Source: Trema orientale (Eukaryota > Streptophyta > Magnoliopsida > Rosales > Cannabaceae). Taken from it: DNA of 64,000 bases. Positions 1 to 12,100 of the stretch are shown here, piece after piece. The first letter of the stretch is position 1; each line of letters begins with the position of its first letter. Below the pieces are notes generated by a model, which was given only the letters and a program-made list of their open reading frames with translations, did not search any database and was not told the DNA's origin. The position numbers were made by a program, and so were the translations under genes. The stretch is taken from positions 111,724-175,723 of the forward strand of contig JXTC01000136.1 in the NCBI GenBank assembly GCA_002914845.1. The letters run 5' to 3'.

Positions 1-463
1 GTTTTACATCAAAAAACAAAGAACAAAATAAATTTAAGAGACTTAGACCGAGTATCAGCCAGTTTGGAGGCCATTTGCATTCAAACAATAATCTTTTCAA
101 TATACATTAACTTCAACAACTCAACCTTGGCTACAAAAAAGTAACTCCCCAAAAAAAGTTTCCTCCAAATCTACTAAGCTTTTCTAACTAACCCCACTCT
201 AACTCTAAGCTCTCTAACACATCTCTAACTCTAGTCTCTTTAGGAATATGCCAACAAAATCGTATGGCCTCCGCCTAACTTGATTTCTGTTGTTCTCTTT
301 ATTTTTTTTAGTAGATCCTATGTATCGTTCAATACTGACTTTTCCAAAACAAGATAAATTGAAGAGAACTGTTTATCTGGACCGAGTAAATCTAACTTCA
401 CTGCAACCTCAAGCGATGGTAATTTATCTAAATTGACTACTCATTCTGTAAACAATTTGATTT
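1..463. other. AT-rich stretch, no gene seen
   Basis: No coding exon, RNA gene or clear repeat boundary was recognised here. The DNA is AT-rich and ends at the target-site duplication of the MITE that follows. Confidence 0.5.
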
Positions 464-473
464 TTGTGGTGAA

Positions 474-898
474 GGGTGAACTGTAAAAAATAAAAAATAA
501 ATAAAAACCATCAAATTTGAGTGTTCTGTAATTTAAATTCTGAAATTTGGACTCTACAAAATAATATCCTGAGATTAAGAATCTCTAGACTGACTTTTTG
601 ATCAATTTTGGTAACAAAAAAAAAAAAACAATAATGTCCTCTGTAAAAACCAGATTAATCATTATTATTGTCCTTAATTTTGAGGATATTATTATCTTTT
701 ATCAGATAAAATTATCCAAAAAGTCAACTCAAAGTATTAATTTTCAGAAATTCTGGGCATTATTTTGCAAAGTCTAAACTTTAGGCTTTTAATTGCAGAA
801 CACCCAAATTTCATGGTATTATTTTTTACAGAGTCTTAACTTCAGACTTTTAATTACAGAACACTTAAATTTTAGGGTATTTTTTTGGTAGTTTACCC
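474..898. mobile_element. MULE-type MITE with 10-bp target duplication
   Basis: A 425-bp non-coding element lies between two copies of TTGTGGTGAA (464-473 and 899-908). Its ends are inverted: it starts GGGTGAACTG and ends in the complement of GGGTAAACTA. The similarity continues inward for about 90 bp through a block containing 'AGTGTTCTGTAATT'. The right arm carries this block twice, so an arm was partly duplicated. Long terminal inverted repeats with a 9-10 bp duplication point to the Mutator superfamily; that class is an inference. No transposase is present. Confidence 0.7.
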
Positions 899-1024
899 TT
901 GTGGTGAATTATAAAAATGAAAATGTCAATAATGACATAATTACCCTTCTCAACCAGTGCTTAAACGTGGACAAAAAAAAGATTTACTCGTAAAACGAAA
1001 AAGGAAAACAAAATTGTGCGTGTC

Positions 1025-1097
1025 CGACTCCGCTGGGGATCGAACCCAGAATCTCTGGTTCCGTAGACCAGCGCCTTATCCATTGGGCCACGGAGTC
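1025..1097 (-). tRNA. tRNA-Arg (anticodon ACG)
   Basis: On the minus strand the 73 nt fold as a complete cloverleaf. The acceptor arms are GACTCCG and CGGAGTC with discriminator G. The anticodon stem is CTGGT/ACCAG around loop CTACGGA, giving ACG, which is arginine. The T arm contains GGTTCGATCCC, the internal B box. There is no intron and no encoded CCA, as expected for a nuclear plant gene. T-rich DNA lies just 3' of the gene and would serve as the Pol III terminator. Confidence 0.95.
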
Positions 1098-1585
1098 CTT
1101 TTTGCATGAACGTTCTCATATCGTATACTTATACAATTGATTATACTTGGACACCTTCCACCATCCGAATCCCGGACCAAGAATTCAACAAAGGTGTAGC
1201 CAGAGGAGCTTTTGGAGCGCATTGGGCATGAGTTGGGTGGAACGAACAGAACAAGGGCGACCCTCAACAAATTTGAAAAGTAAATAGCTTCATATACACT
1301 CTTTTTCTGGCCAGTTTTCTTCCTTTGGTCCTTTACCCCAGAAGGAACATATAGTTGTTCTGGTTTCTATACCTATCTTTGTCGTTTTGGCTGAATTGAA
1401 TTAGTTCATACAGCAGAGCCAGAAGACCACCCCCACCAAAAAAGAAGTGAAAGATAAAAAACAGGAAGTGGGTATTTCGAATCTTGACGAAATGAGTTGA
1501 AGGGTTGGGATTTCAGATACGTGGTGAGGAGTTCGTCTTTATCGGTTTAGGCTTTTGTATATAATATATTCCGGAAAAATAGAAA
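1098..1585. promoter_or_regulatory. Upstream region of the TLDc gene
   Basis: This 490-bp stretch separates the tRNA from the TLDc start codon and presumably holds that gene's promoter. A TATA-like run (TATATAAT) lies at about 1558-1565, only about 20-28 nt before the ATG, so either the leader is very short or this is not the real TATA box. Open frames here resemble no known protein. Confidence 0.3.
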
Positions 1586-4500
1586 ATGGGTAGGAAGCAG
1601 TCCATTCGGAGTAAAGCCGCCCACTTTGTATCTGATCTCACCACCGTCTTCCTCAACCCCATATCTGATAAACCCTCAAAGACCCAACCCAAATCCCCTT
1701 CTCCTGTTTCTGTAAGTTTCTTTTTCTCTCTCTGTTGACTTGATAAGCTTTCTGGGGTTTTTTTTATTCTTGTTTTGGTTTAAATTCTTTCTTGGTATTG
1801 GTCAGTTTTATCTGGGCACATTTTTATATATATATTTTTTTATTTAATGATATTTTTGAGCTAGAGCTGTTTGATTAATAGAATGTCTTATGGGTAGGAT
1901 AATCAATGAGAAAAAGTGTTATTATCTGTCTTGTACCTGAATTTGATACCAATGGATAATCTTATATTGGATAAAGCTTCCAAGATAAGCTCGCACAATT
2001 GACAATTATACTCCATTTAAGGCAACTATGGAAGCATTTTGGTTGTTGACTCGAAAAACACCCCGGATATCCATGGATGATTAATTTTGTAGCTATATGT
2101 TTTCTTATAGAACTATGTATAGGATTTGTGTCAATATGTTGTCCAAGCTGTAATGCAATCTATAATCTCTTTTCAGGAAGATGAGACGGAGTCAAAAAGA
2201 AGTCAACTTGAGTCGATTAGCGAAGACGGTTCAGGGGATCTAGTTGATGGTCCTGATACTTCTTCCTTCACTGCATTTCTTTACTCGTTCTTGGCATCTG
2301 CAGAGTCTGGAGATAATCCAAACTCAGATGAGCAAGGTGATGAGAAAGTGGAGCAAGGACATTCAACATCTGACTCTGTAATGAAGGAAAATGGTGGAAG
2401 GAGAAGCTTATTTTCCAAGGGAAAACAGACGCTAGGTAGGGTTGTCTATCAAGCTGCAAGAATTAGTGGGTATCGAAATCATGAGCGCAGGGGTGATTCT
2501 GACTTGAAAATTGATGGTGACAATGGTGCTAATGATGCTAACTCTGATGGAGTCGAGATGAGACATATCCAGAAAATCAATGAGCCTGATGCATCAAGTG
2601 ATATACCAGATGTCTCTGAACCTTCGATGCTTCTCTCAGTGAATACAAGAACTGCTCTTTATGCTTCACTTCCAGCTCTTGTTCAGGGAAGGAAATGGTT
2701 ATTACTATACAGGTCAGAAAATGAAGTTCCTATTCTGCAGAATTAGATTCTACCTCTTGAAAGTTCTGATGTACTGCTGTAGTTCATGGGCTTGACACGC
2801 TGACTAATATTTCTTTATTGTTCTGAGTAGTACGTGGAGGCATGGCATTTCACTTTCAACACTATACAGAAGGAGCATGCTTTGGCCTGGCCTCAGTTTG
2901 CTGGTAAAAATTTATTTGTTTTCTACTAACATCTAATTTTAGCATGAGTGTTTCTCTAATCTCAAATTGTACTAGTAGAAAAATATGTGATAAATTTGAA
3001 GTACTAGTGAAATGATGTTACATAAGTTGGTTATTGAAATCAAGCAAAAATGTGTTTTTCATATCATTTGGGAGGCTTAAATTTACTGGTACAGCTCATC
3101 ATGTAGCTTGTTTCTGATCGAATTGGTCTAAATGACTTTCATGACAATTTCACATATTTGTATAACCTGTTGACAACTTAAAGCAAAGTTTTACCTTGTA
3201 TGGTTGGGTTTACGTTAGAAATATGTAGCTTATTTCTATGTGTTAACTGGAAGAGCTTCTCAACCATTAAGCATACTTTTCTCCTGATTTCTGATCAACC
3301 TTATTTTCCTGCCTCTCAATAGTAACGTGATTAATAACTGCGGTGTAAATTTCTCTCTGTAAAAGTCATTCCTGCTGATTCTTTTCTGATAAATAGCTTT
3401 CTACTGCTAATTTAAAATGATCTGTTGTTTAGTTTCTTATAAATAGCTTTCTACTGCTACTTTAAACTTAAAATGCAGGTCCCTAAAAATGCATAGTGTC
3501 ATGCTTATATATGCTTTCAATAACTTTGGAATTATTGATGCAATGGTGCTAAACTTTGCCCAGATATGTGCTTACATGTGTGTCCTTCCTTTTGTTGTTG
3601 ATGTGATACAAATATTCTTTCAGGTTGTTGGGGACCGTAAAGGTGCAGTTTTTGGTGGCTTGATTGAGGCACCCCTAAGACCAAGCAACAAGAAAAAATA
3701 TCAGGTACTGCTGAAAGACATATACTTCTTTCAAGTTCATTTAGTGATTCTTTTCTTCTATGCTTCTAAATGACACTGAAAAACGAACAGGGAACGAATG
3801 AGACTTTTGTTTTCACAGATAAACCTGGACATCCTGTTATCTTTCACCCTACAGGTATTGATATCTCCCTTTTGTTTCTTAGGCAATACTTGGACTTCAA
3901 CATATTTTTTATTTTGTATGTCATTTTTACATGCATAAGAATAACTTTTTATGATTATAGAAAATAAGAAAAGGATATCCATATACTTATATACTTTATT
4001 AATGCAATAACTGCGTAAACAAAATAGAAACCACAATTGTCCTTTCACTTGTGAATTTTACATTTATCTTCACGCTACAAAAGCCTGAATGAAAGCCAAA
4101 GATATCTATTATAAACGATTCCTTTCTTTTTGTGCTACTTGGCAGCCTGGTTTAACATTTCAGTATGTTATATTATCAGAGTGACTTAATTCAGTTTTGA
4201 TGAACTGAAAGACTTGGGAAGAAATCTAAAATCTAATCAAACCTTGGCATATATTGTAATTGCAATTCTAGGCTACAGATTTCTTTTAGTGAGAACTAAC
4301 CACAGTAAAGAAAAAACAGGTGCAAATCGCTATTACACTTTGTGCTCCCTTGACTGTCTAGCAATTGGTGGGGGTGGTCACTTTGCACTGTATTTGGATA
4401 ATGATCTGTAAGGATTCTGCCTCTTGTTTTCTGTTCTTTTAAAAGGCAATATATATTAAATAAATGTGTATAAAATGGGTAGATATAACACAAATATATT

Positions 4501-4985
4501 GTATGTTTCTATACAATACCCTCCGTCGAAGATAAAAATTTGGCAAAGGCTACTGTATTTAATATGGATTCTTTTTCATTTAAATGCTTTATTTTGCTTT
4601 ATGTTAGATTGAATGGATCAAGTTCAGTCTCGGAAACCTATGGGAACCCTTGTCTTGCACACTCAGAGGACTTTGAAGTAAAAGAAGTTGAGGTGTGTGC
4701 AAAGCTTACTAATCTCTCTCTCAAACAGGATGAGTCATCTGCACTTGAGCACACTTGTGCACGCAGACACGCATGTTGCACGCACACTAAATCCATATTT
4801 CTCTATGTGAACTCTTTTAGAGTGATGTGGATATGAATTTTACTATGTTACACTATGGTTTTTGAAAGAAAAATGGCTTAATTCTTCCTAATGCAATGCA
4901 GCTGTGGGGTTTTGTGTACCCCTCAAAGTACGATGAGATAGTTGCCTTGAGCCGTGCAGAAGCTCCTGGTATTTGCCGATGGTGA
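1586..4985 (+). CDS. TLDc-domain protein (OXR1-like), 8 exons
   Basis: Exons 1586-1711, 2177-2712, 2831-2903, 3624-3704, 3791-3854, 4320-4407, 4608-4692 and 4902-4985 join in phase to give 378 aa. Residues 1-42 are basic (MGRKQSIRSK). Residues 43-200 are acidic, Ser/Asp-rich and probably disordered. The C-terminal half is a TLDc domain, recognised from KWLLLYSTWRHGISLSTLY, VVGDRKGAVFGGLIEAPL, a GGGGHFALYLD block, NPCLAHSEDFEVKEVELWGF and the end CRW. TLDc proteins are linked to oxidative-stress protection and, in animals and yeast, to V-ATPase interaction; the plant members are little studied. Open frames running through introns are not used. All donors are GT. The domain call is firm; the cellular role is not inferable. 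Confidence 0.9.
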
Positions 4986-7580
4986 ATGCTTTGAAACATG
5001 ATTTAGACGTACTTTTCAACAGTGATGATTATCATCATCACCGTGCGACTCTGGTTGCTGAAACCTTTATCTGAGGAAAATGCAGGTCTTGTTGTACATA
5101 TCAACTCTCTATTGGTAATTTCCAGCAAAACAGAGGAGGTACTATTTGTTGGAAATGCTATGACCACTTGGTATTGTTTGCATATAAACGTCGTTCGGTG
5201 TATATATATGTTACAATAAACACAAAGCTGTTTGTACAGCCAGTTTTGTGGAAAGTTTACTGTTATAGTTTTGAAACTTCTTATACGGAACTCTATGGTC
5301 CCATTTGTCTTTTCACTAGGATCTCAGCAAAACGGGAAGGAACTAGTTTTGTGTTTACTATCCCCGTCCCCGTTATTATTTTATTATACCATCACGGCAT
5401 CATTTACCATTTAATTTGGTGCGGGGCAATTTCGAGGAATCTTCGTTGGGAATCGGTGTCTCCATTGGTATATCGGGATTTCTTTTTGGAATCGTCAGCT
5501 TGGAACTCAACTGGTATAAAGAAACCTTTTTTTCTAAATTATATTTATTTAAATACATATTTATCCTTAATTTAAAAGGATTTTTATTTTGTACTCCCTA
5601 TTTGGACTGTGTTTACTTTTATCTCTATACACCTCATAACTAATTTTATGGAAATTATTTCAAAATAAATTCATATCCAAATATAAAGTTTCAACATTCC
5701 TCTAAATCCATCGATTACCCCCATAATTAATTTTATGGAAATTATTTCAAAATAAATTTATCTCCAAACACAGTTTCAACATTCCTCTAAATCCATCAAT
5801 TACCTATAGAAATAAATGATTAAACTTACCTGAAGAAAGAGATCAGGAAAATGTTTGGAAGAGGATGATTATTCTCTTATATTCTATATTCCTTAATTAT
5901 CAAGGGAAAAAAAAAAATTTCTATGTTCGTTTCTTTCAATTTAACTTCGTTTTTCCTATTATTTTGTTACCTTCATTTATATATTTTTTTTTTCTTTCAA
6001 ATCAATTTTCAAAACGGAACCCAACTTCAAATGAAAACTTAATAGGAATTGATTAATGACGTTAGGAAAACAATAGAAATGATGGCAAATGAAAGCTTCA
6101 AATTCATTCTTTTTTTTTTTCTTGTTATCTGTTTTACTTGTTTCCTTCTTTTAATGTATTTATATTTTAACCATAATGCTTGGTTGTTGCTGCATTTGTT
6201 TCTTCTATATACACAACAATAAAATCAAGAAAAATTGAAAACAAAGAACAGACAAAAAGAAGGGCAGCTGGAGAGTCATATATGGAAAAAAAGAAAGATT
6301 TTACTTGTACGAGGGATTTAAGCTAGAAGGAAATGGATTAAAGTATCTGCAAAAATCAATATCAATGGAGATTCCATTACGCACTTGGAGTATGGGTGTA
6401 TAAAATAATTCTATTTATTTTTTCAGAAATTGTCTAATTTAGTCATTTTACCAATAGAGGGGCGCCTTTATTTTAAGTTGAGGTCCAAACATAGTCCCTT
6501 TATTTTAATTACAAATTTACTTATAATTACAGTTACCAATAAGGACAATCTAAATTTATGCACTAAAAAAAGAGGATTTTTTTAAATGGAATTCTTTAAA
6601 ACCTAGAAGAAAGTTAACCTTCTCCATTTCAAAATCGGGGAAAAAAGATTTAACAATAGAACTACAGCACCACAACAATGAAGCAGAAAGGGGAAAAAAA
6701 AACATTATAGAGAAACAAGTGACCTTCAAAGATTTTTTCTTTTTCTAATTTTAAGTCATGCATATCTCCAATACGAGATCTAATATCATATCGGAAACAA
6801 TTATATACATATATATATATATATGTGTGTGTCTGACACATACTTTTTTCTGGGTGCTTTAGAATTATAAGGTGTAGAACGTAAATCAATTAGCATTATT
6901 ATTATTAACAAATTATTATTTCTAGAGTTTTGATAATTTTATTCCGTATAGATTTTTTTGGGTTAGATTCCTGGTTAGATTAGGAATTTTCTTTTCATCT
7001 TTTTAAATATCAATTAGGATTTCAGCATTTAAAGTAAGGCTTATACTCACGTATAAACAATATAATATCATTTTTGAAAACTAGGAATTTTGTCTCTCCT
7101 TTTTTTTTTCCCCCCTCGAGAATCTCTTTATTTTACTTGACATTATATTTCAGTATTTAGGAGGAAAAGATATTCATAAATTTCATTTATAATCAATTTC
7201 AGTGAAAACCAGTTCTTTTTTATTTGTATATGGCTTGTTTTTCACTCTTTTTCGCCAAAAGTCATACAATATTGCCATTTTTTCCAGGTATTAAATACTT
7301 TTATTGAAAAAAAATTTAAAAATAAAAACACACCATTTTTCTGAAAAACAATCAACCTGCCGAATGGTAGAAGTGATGGATGACTGGTCTGACGAGGATA
7401 AGTCAACAATAAGTAGTTTTAGATTTCATAGATATGGACAGTTATCCCATTTTTGAATCAAAGCTCTCAACGATTAAAAAATACAGATGTTTTCTAACTT
7501 TAATTAAAAAATAAAGATTAATTTTAAAAAATCATTTTTTTCAAAGTTCTTTTTTAAAAAAAGAAAAAATAATTAAAAAA
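4986..7580. other. Gene-free AT-rich intergenic region
   Basis: No exon or RNA gene was recognised. An 87-bp direct repeat occupies about 5640-5806, both units starting near TTTTATGGAAATTATTTC. GC-rich patches near 5360-5520 look like decayed transposon sequence, but no boundary was found. Several poly-A/T runs and a TA/TG microsatellite (about 6805-6832) are present. Confidence 0.45.
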
Positions 7581-7589
7581 ACATAAACA

Positions 7590-7683
7590 TAAACGGGGCG
7601 GGGCGGAGCACCGCCGCCCCATCTTACCCCGACGGGGAGGGTCAAGTGCGTACCCACCCCGCTCTGCCCCATTTACATTCCTA
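7590..7683. mobile_element. hAT-like terminal remnant (GC-rich)
   Basis: A GC-rich, palindromic patch (GGGGCGGGGC and CCGCCGCCCC) in very AT-rich DNA ends with CATTTACATTCCTA. This resembles the end of the intact hAT element at 43314-43882, which ends ATTGCCATTCCTA after a similar GC-rich subterminal block. No matching left end or target duplication was found, so this is probably one decayed end. Confidence 0.35.
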
Positions 7684-7740
7684 ATAGGAAATTTCCAAGA
7701 GTATAGGAAAAATAAGATGTTGTTAAAAGTGTTTAATTTT

Positions 7741-7807
7741 TTATGTGGAAAGTTCTAAATCTTTCAACTTTGTTTTTTATGTGGAAAGTTCTAAATCTTT
7801 CAACTTT
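7741..7807. repeat. 36-bp tandem duplication
   Basis: The segment beginning TTATGTGGAAAGTTCTAAAT is repeated once with a 36-bp period and is almost unchanged. It lies in gene-free DNA. Confidence 0.75.
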
Positions 7808-8477
7808 TTGACTTTATACGTTCAATTTCTTTTTACATTGCAAAATAACATTTAAAATTTTATTTTTCTCTTTGTACATTCCTCATATTCCAAAAATACC
7901 CATTTGTGTAGATTCACTCTTTATCGTTAAAATGCCTCCTCCTTAGCTTGTTATTTGTGCCTGGTATTTTCTTGTCTCTCACTAGGTATAAGCATATATA
8001 TATACACATATATATGGACGACTTCTCAATGGTTTCAATTCATTTGTAACCATATATATATAAAACCTGCTTACAATGCTCCAAATGAAGATTTAAACTA
8101 AAATCCCCTCTCCTTCACTTTCTTAAAGAAATTCAGGGATTAAAATTATTATGCATACTAGATTATAAAAATGTGCAAGATAAATTTTTATTGGCCAAAT
8201 TGATACCTATGTATAGGTAAAAAAAAAAATACCTACTGGATTGGCAACCATATATATACACACACATATATACATACTAGATAGATATACAGTAAGTCAT
8301 TACACTATATATTTACATTATAAAGAAACAAAGTAAATTACTTAATAGGGAAAAACTTTTAAACCAGAAATGGGAAAATGTAAAAGGAAAAAAATGATAT
8401 GAAGAATTTAAAAAAAAAAAAATATGATTTAGGGTTTTTCTTTAAAAACAGAAAAAAAAAATAGAGAAATCTTAATC

Positions 8478-8583
8478 GGGGTGAGTTTACATCCGGGGCA
8501 GGGAAAACCCGCCCCACCCCTGCATACTGCCCCGATTAAGTCGGGGAAGCCCCACCCTGTCGGGGTTTTTTTTGCCATCCCTA
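8478..8583. mobile_element. hAT-like right-end remnant
   Basis: A GC-rich palindromic block (CGGGGCAGGG, CCCGCCCCACC, GCCCCGATTAAG) leads into TTGCCATCCCTA. This is the same type of end as the 43.3-kb hAT element (TAGGGATGGCAA inverted). The left end is not recognisable, so the element is truncated or heavily decayed. Confidence 0.45.
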
Positions 8584-9117
8584 TTTCCTCTCTAGATCAA
8601 AATGACTGTATAAGAAGATCATTTAGACCAAATTACTTGAGTAAATACACAAGAACAAGAGTATTAAATGTATTACAAGATTAAACACAAGAACATCAAA
8701 TAACATAATTTTAGATGTTTATTTGTAATCTACAAAAGAAGCCCAACGAAGGATTGGAATGAGCATAGCCTATTCTCCAAAACACACACGATGTACATTA
8801 CACTTAACGTAAATCAGCAAACAGTTCGTCAAGACCTGCTCCAAGCTCCAACTGGAGCTTACTGCAGTGTTCGCTGCATGCTCTGCCAGAAAGTAAGGAG
8901 AAATGTATCATTTGTTACCTATAACCAATTCGAAACAAATACCGTGACCATACCATCTAACCTGGCATTAGTTCAAAATTAACCGAGTAAAATTCTTCAA
9001 AAACGAAGATAGTAGTTAAAATAATTGCAGACCATTTGTTAAGTGGAAATTTACCTTTGTTAACATGAGCGAAACCTGGTCTGTTGCTCGTTTGACAAGT
9101 ATTTCATCAAGCTCTAA
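8584..9117. other. 3' flank of the asparagine synthetase gene
   Basis: This contains the likely 3' UTR of the minus-strand asparagine synthetase gene, whose stop is at 9118-9120. No second coding feature was recognised. Confidence 0.4.
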
Positions 9118-12100
9118 TTAAACAACCGCCGCAGCTTGCTCAACAAGCCCTTCTTGCAGCTTTTGGGAAGATCCATTCAGCTGATTGGCATCTTTATCAT
9201 CCAGTGATTCCTCATATGCTGCTGCGTGAACACCGAGTGCAGCACGGCCCGATGGATCAAGATTTTTGGACCATGCTGCATCCCATTCCACAGCTTTAGC
9301 AGTACTACATGCCACACTAGGACCACCAGGAACTGTTGACCTAGCAGCATTCTGTCCAAAAACCAGCCGGTTGAATCAGTGCTCTATTAAATAAACAATG
9401 CTGTGTTCTGATGCAAGGACATTGTTTGCAAGAAAAGCATTCTAGACTAGCCACTATAACCAAGCACATCATAAAATTTTAGGTTTTTAATGGATGAGCA
9501 CTTAAAAGGCACAAATAAGAATATTTCAAATCAGTGGAAAGGCCCCAGCAACAACAGAAAAAAAAAAAAAAAAGGCGGAGAGGAAACTAAGCATTTCATG
9601 ATACCTTGATCCCCAAAAAGAGAAAAGAAAATAGAGAAATCTAAAATATTATTAAGCCCACCTTGGGGAAGAACTTCTCGAATATAGTCCTGTAATAGTA
9701 TGCTTCTTTCGTGGTAGGAGTATTTTCAGGATAAATGAAGCTTGCATGCACCAACATTGAATCTGTTACCTGGCCAAGTAGGAGCACAACTAAAGAGTAA
9801 AAAATATGCAGCTACCTTAAGCAGCGTCCGTTGCTTCTTTATTATTCTACAGCTAAATAATTCAGCTACAGGTAGTATAAACAGAAAACGACTTGTAGCA
9901 ACATGAAAAGAAAGCAAAGTCAATGAAGTCCTACTTGTTTGTTTGCATGATCCTTCAGGCCATCAATCCAACTGTACCCTACACCGTCACTGAATTGCTC
10001 CTTCTGCCTGTACAATATGTGCTATAACCAAAAAGAACATAAAACAAATGCATTATGCAACACAGAAATGAAACTTGATTAAAACAAATGCATTAGGCAA
10101 CACAGAAATGAAACTTGATTCGAGTATGCAACAATCACACAAATAAAAAACTTGATCGGAGGAAACGAACGTAATGAAAAACTCTTAAAGACAAAGAAAA
10201 ACAAGATAAATATGCAAAACAAAGATTGTGTATATGAGTTGCAAAAGCAGAAAGTCACAAACCTTTGGCAAATATGGGTTTTCACCATCATCAAATGCAT
10301 TACGTAAAACCCACTTCTCAATTCTGCCGAGGTCAGGCCTGATCTGTAGTTATCAATGCATGAAAGTACCCAGTATTACAACCATATAAATGTAATTTCA
10401 CTTTATTCTACAAACATATGATTCCAAAAGTTACCCAGAGACCACCCATATGTTACATTAGGTCATATTAGGGATGACTCATTCTCTTGCTTCAAATAGT
10501 TGAAATTTGGATTCACTGCTCAGCAACAAAAATTTGACAAACATATAGATACCAAGTACATGTTTTAGGATATATTGGAAAGAAACTTCAGAATTTGGCT
10601 TGTTTGGAAGTTTGCTGGACAATCTGGTTGGAAAGAAACAAGGGGATTTTGTAGCCATCCAAGAAGGCTTCAAATATTTGTGCGACAGATAATATTTGTT
10701 GGCACTATGGGCCTCTGGCTAGTTGATGTCAAATATTTAAGAATTTGTAACTATATTGTACTTTTATTTTCAGGATCATCTTGTCCACTCATACCCAATG
10801 TTGTACTTTGCCTGATTTATCAATTGAAAACAGTTTCTGTTTTTTAAATAAAATAAAATAAGTAACTACAAAATTTTTTTTTACCATTTTCCATTCTGGA
10901 TCAATGGCCATGGCAATGTTGACAAATTCTTTGTCTAAAAAGGGTACACGAGCCTCAAGCCCCCAAGCTGAAGTCGATTTGTTGGCTCTCAGACAGTCAT
11001 AAAGATGAAGAGCTTTGATCTGTTCAATTGTCCAAATAGCCATTAGAAACTTTCAGAAATTCAAAACTGGGGTAGTATGACAAATTCCAGCAGCGTTGGA
11101 ACTTGCAATATGTGATTCTTTGAGTCACAAGATTAAAAAAGAAAAGAAACAGAAGGAATGGAGATGATGTCCAAGTGGGATACCTTCCGACATGTTTCTT
11201 GGTGGAACTCCTCCTTGTTAGGTGCCTTGTGGAAATACAAGTAACCCCCAAAAATTTCATCTGAACCCTCCCCAGAAAGAACCATTTTCACTCCCAATGA
11301 TTTAATTTTTCTAGACATGAGAAACATGGGAGTGCTAGCTCTGATAGTGGTTACATCATATGTTTCAGTATGGTAAATGACTTCCTCAACAGCATCTATG
11401 CCTTCCTGATGAAATGAAGGATACAATTATCTATTTTACACCTGAGGTGCACATATAATCTTCATGTAACCTGAGCAGAAAGGATACCTGAACAGTGAAG
11501 TGAAACTCATGATGACGAGTTCCAAGATAATCCGCCACCTCTCGGGCAGCTTTTAGGTCAGGAGAACCCTGAATATGTAATATGTGAAGAAAATGAATAT
11601 TCATAAATATGTAAAACTGAAATCTTTTGAAAAAAAAAAAAAAAAGATCCAGGTAAGAATAAAGAATGTCGTGTCGTGTCATGTCTTAGCAACAACAAAA
11701 TTTTGCATTCTAAGGAGAACATGGTCAGGGCCCTTCTTTTCGTTTTAATTTCAGTGCCTACTATAGGGGGCAACACAAGCGACAAAGTGAATGTTCCCAT
11801 GCCAAAGCTATTGGATGTAAAAATCAGCTTAGCATGTTAATGCAAGCTAATTCTTCATCAACACGTTGATGCCATTAGGTATGACCCATGAGCCCCATAA
11901 GAAGACCATCTATGTTTAGGTATTCTATATATATATATATATATACAAACATATGATATAAGTAAGAAGACTACTAGTTCAGAAGAACATCCACTGTTGT
12001 CCATTTTACTGGATACCAAGTCTATAAAGTGGCATATTGCAAACTTGTAACCAGCATCTTAAGTACACATAAACACGAATCTTAAATGATCCTTTGTTTT

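Noticed and set aside
2126..2746. A 206-codon open frame starting in intron 1 of the TLDc gene
   Set aside because: Its first part is intron sequence before the acceptor at 2176, and its end runs past a good donor at 2713. Spliced exons give the conserved TLDc reading.
5330..7683. One large hAT element spanning GC-rich patches at 5.4 kb and 7.6 kb
   Set aside because: Only the right end (about 7683) resembles a hAT terminus; no matching left end or 8-bp duplication was found.
10575..10847. Plus-strand open frame over the asparagine synthetase locus
   Set aside because: It lies in an intron of the minus-strand gene and resembles no protein.
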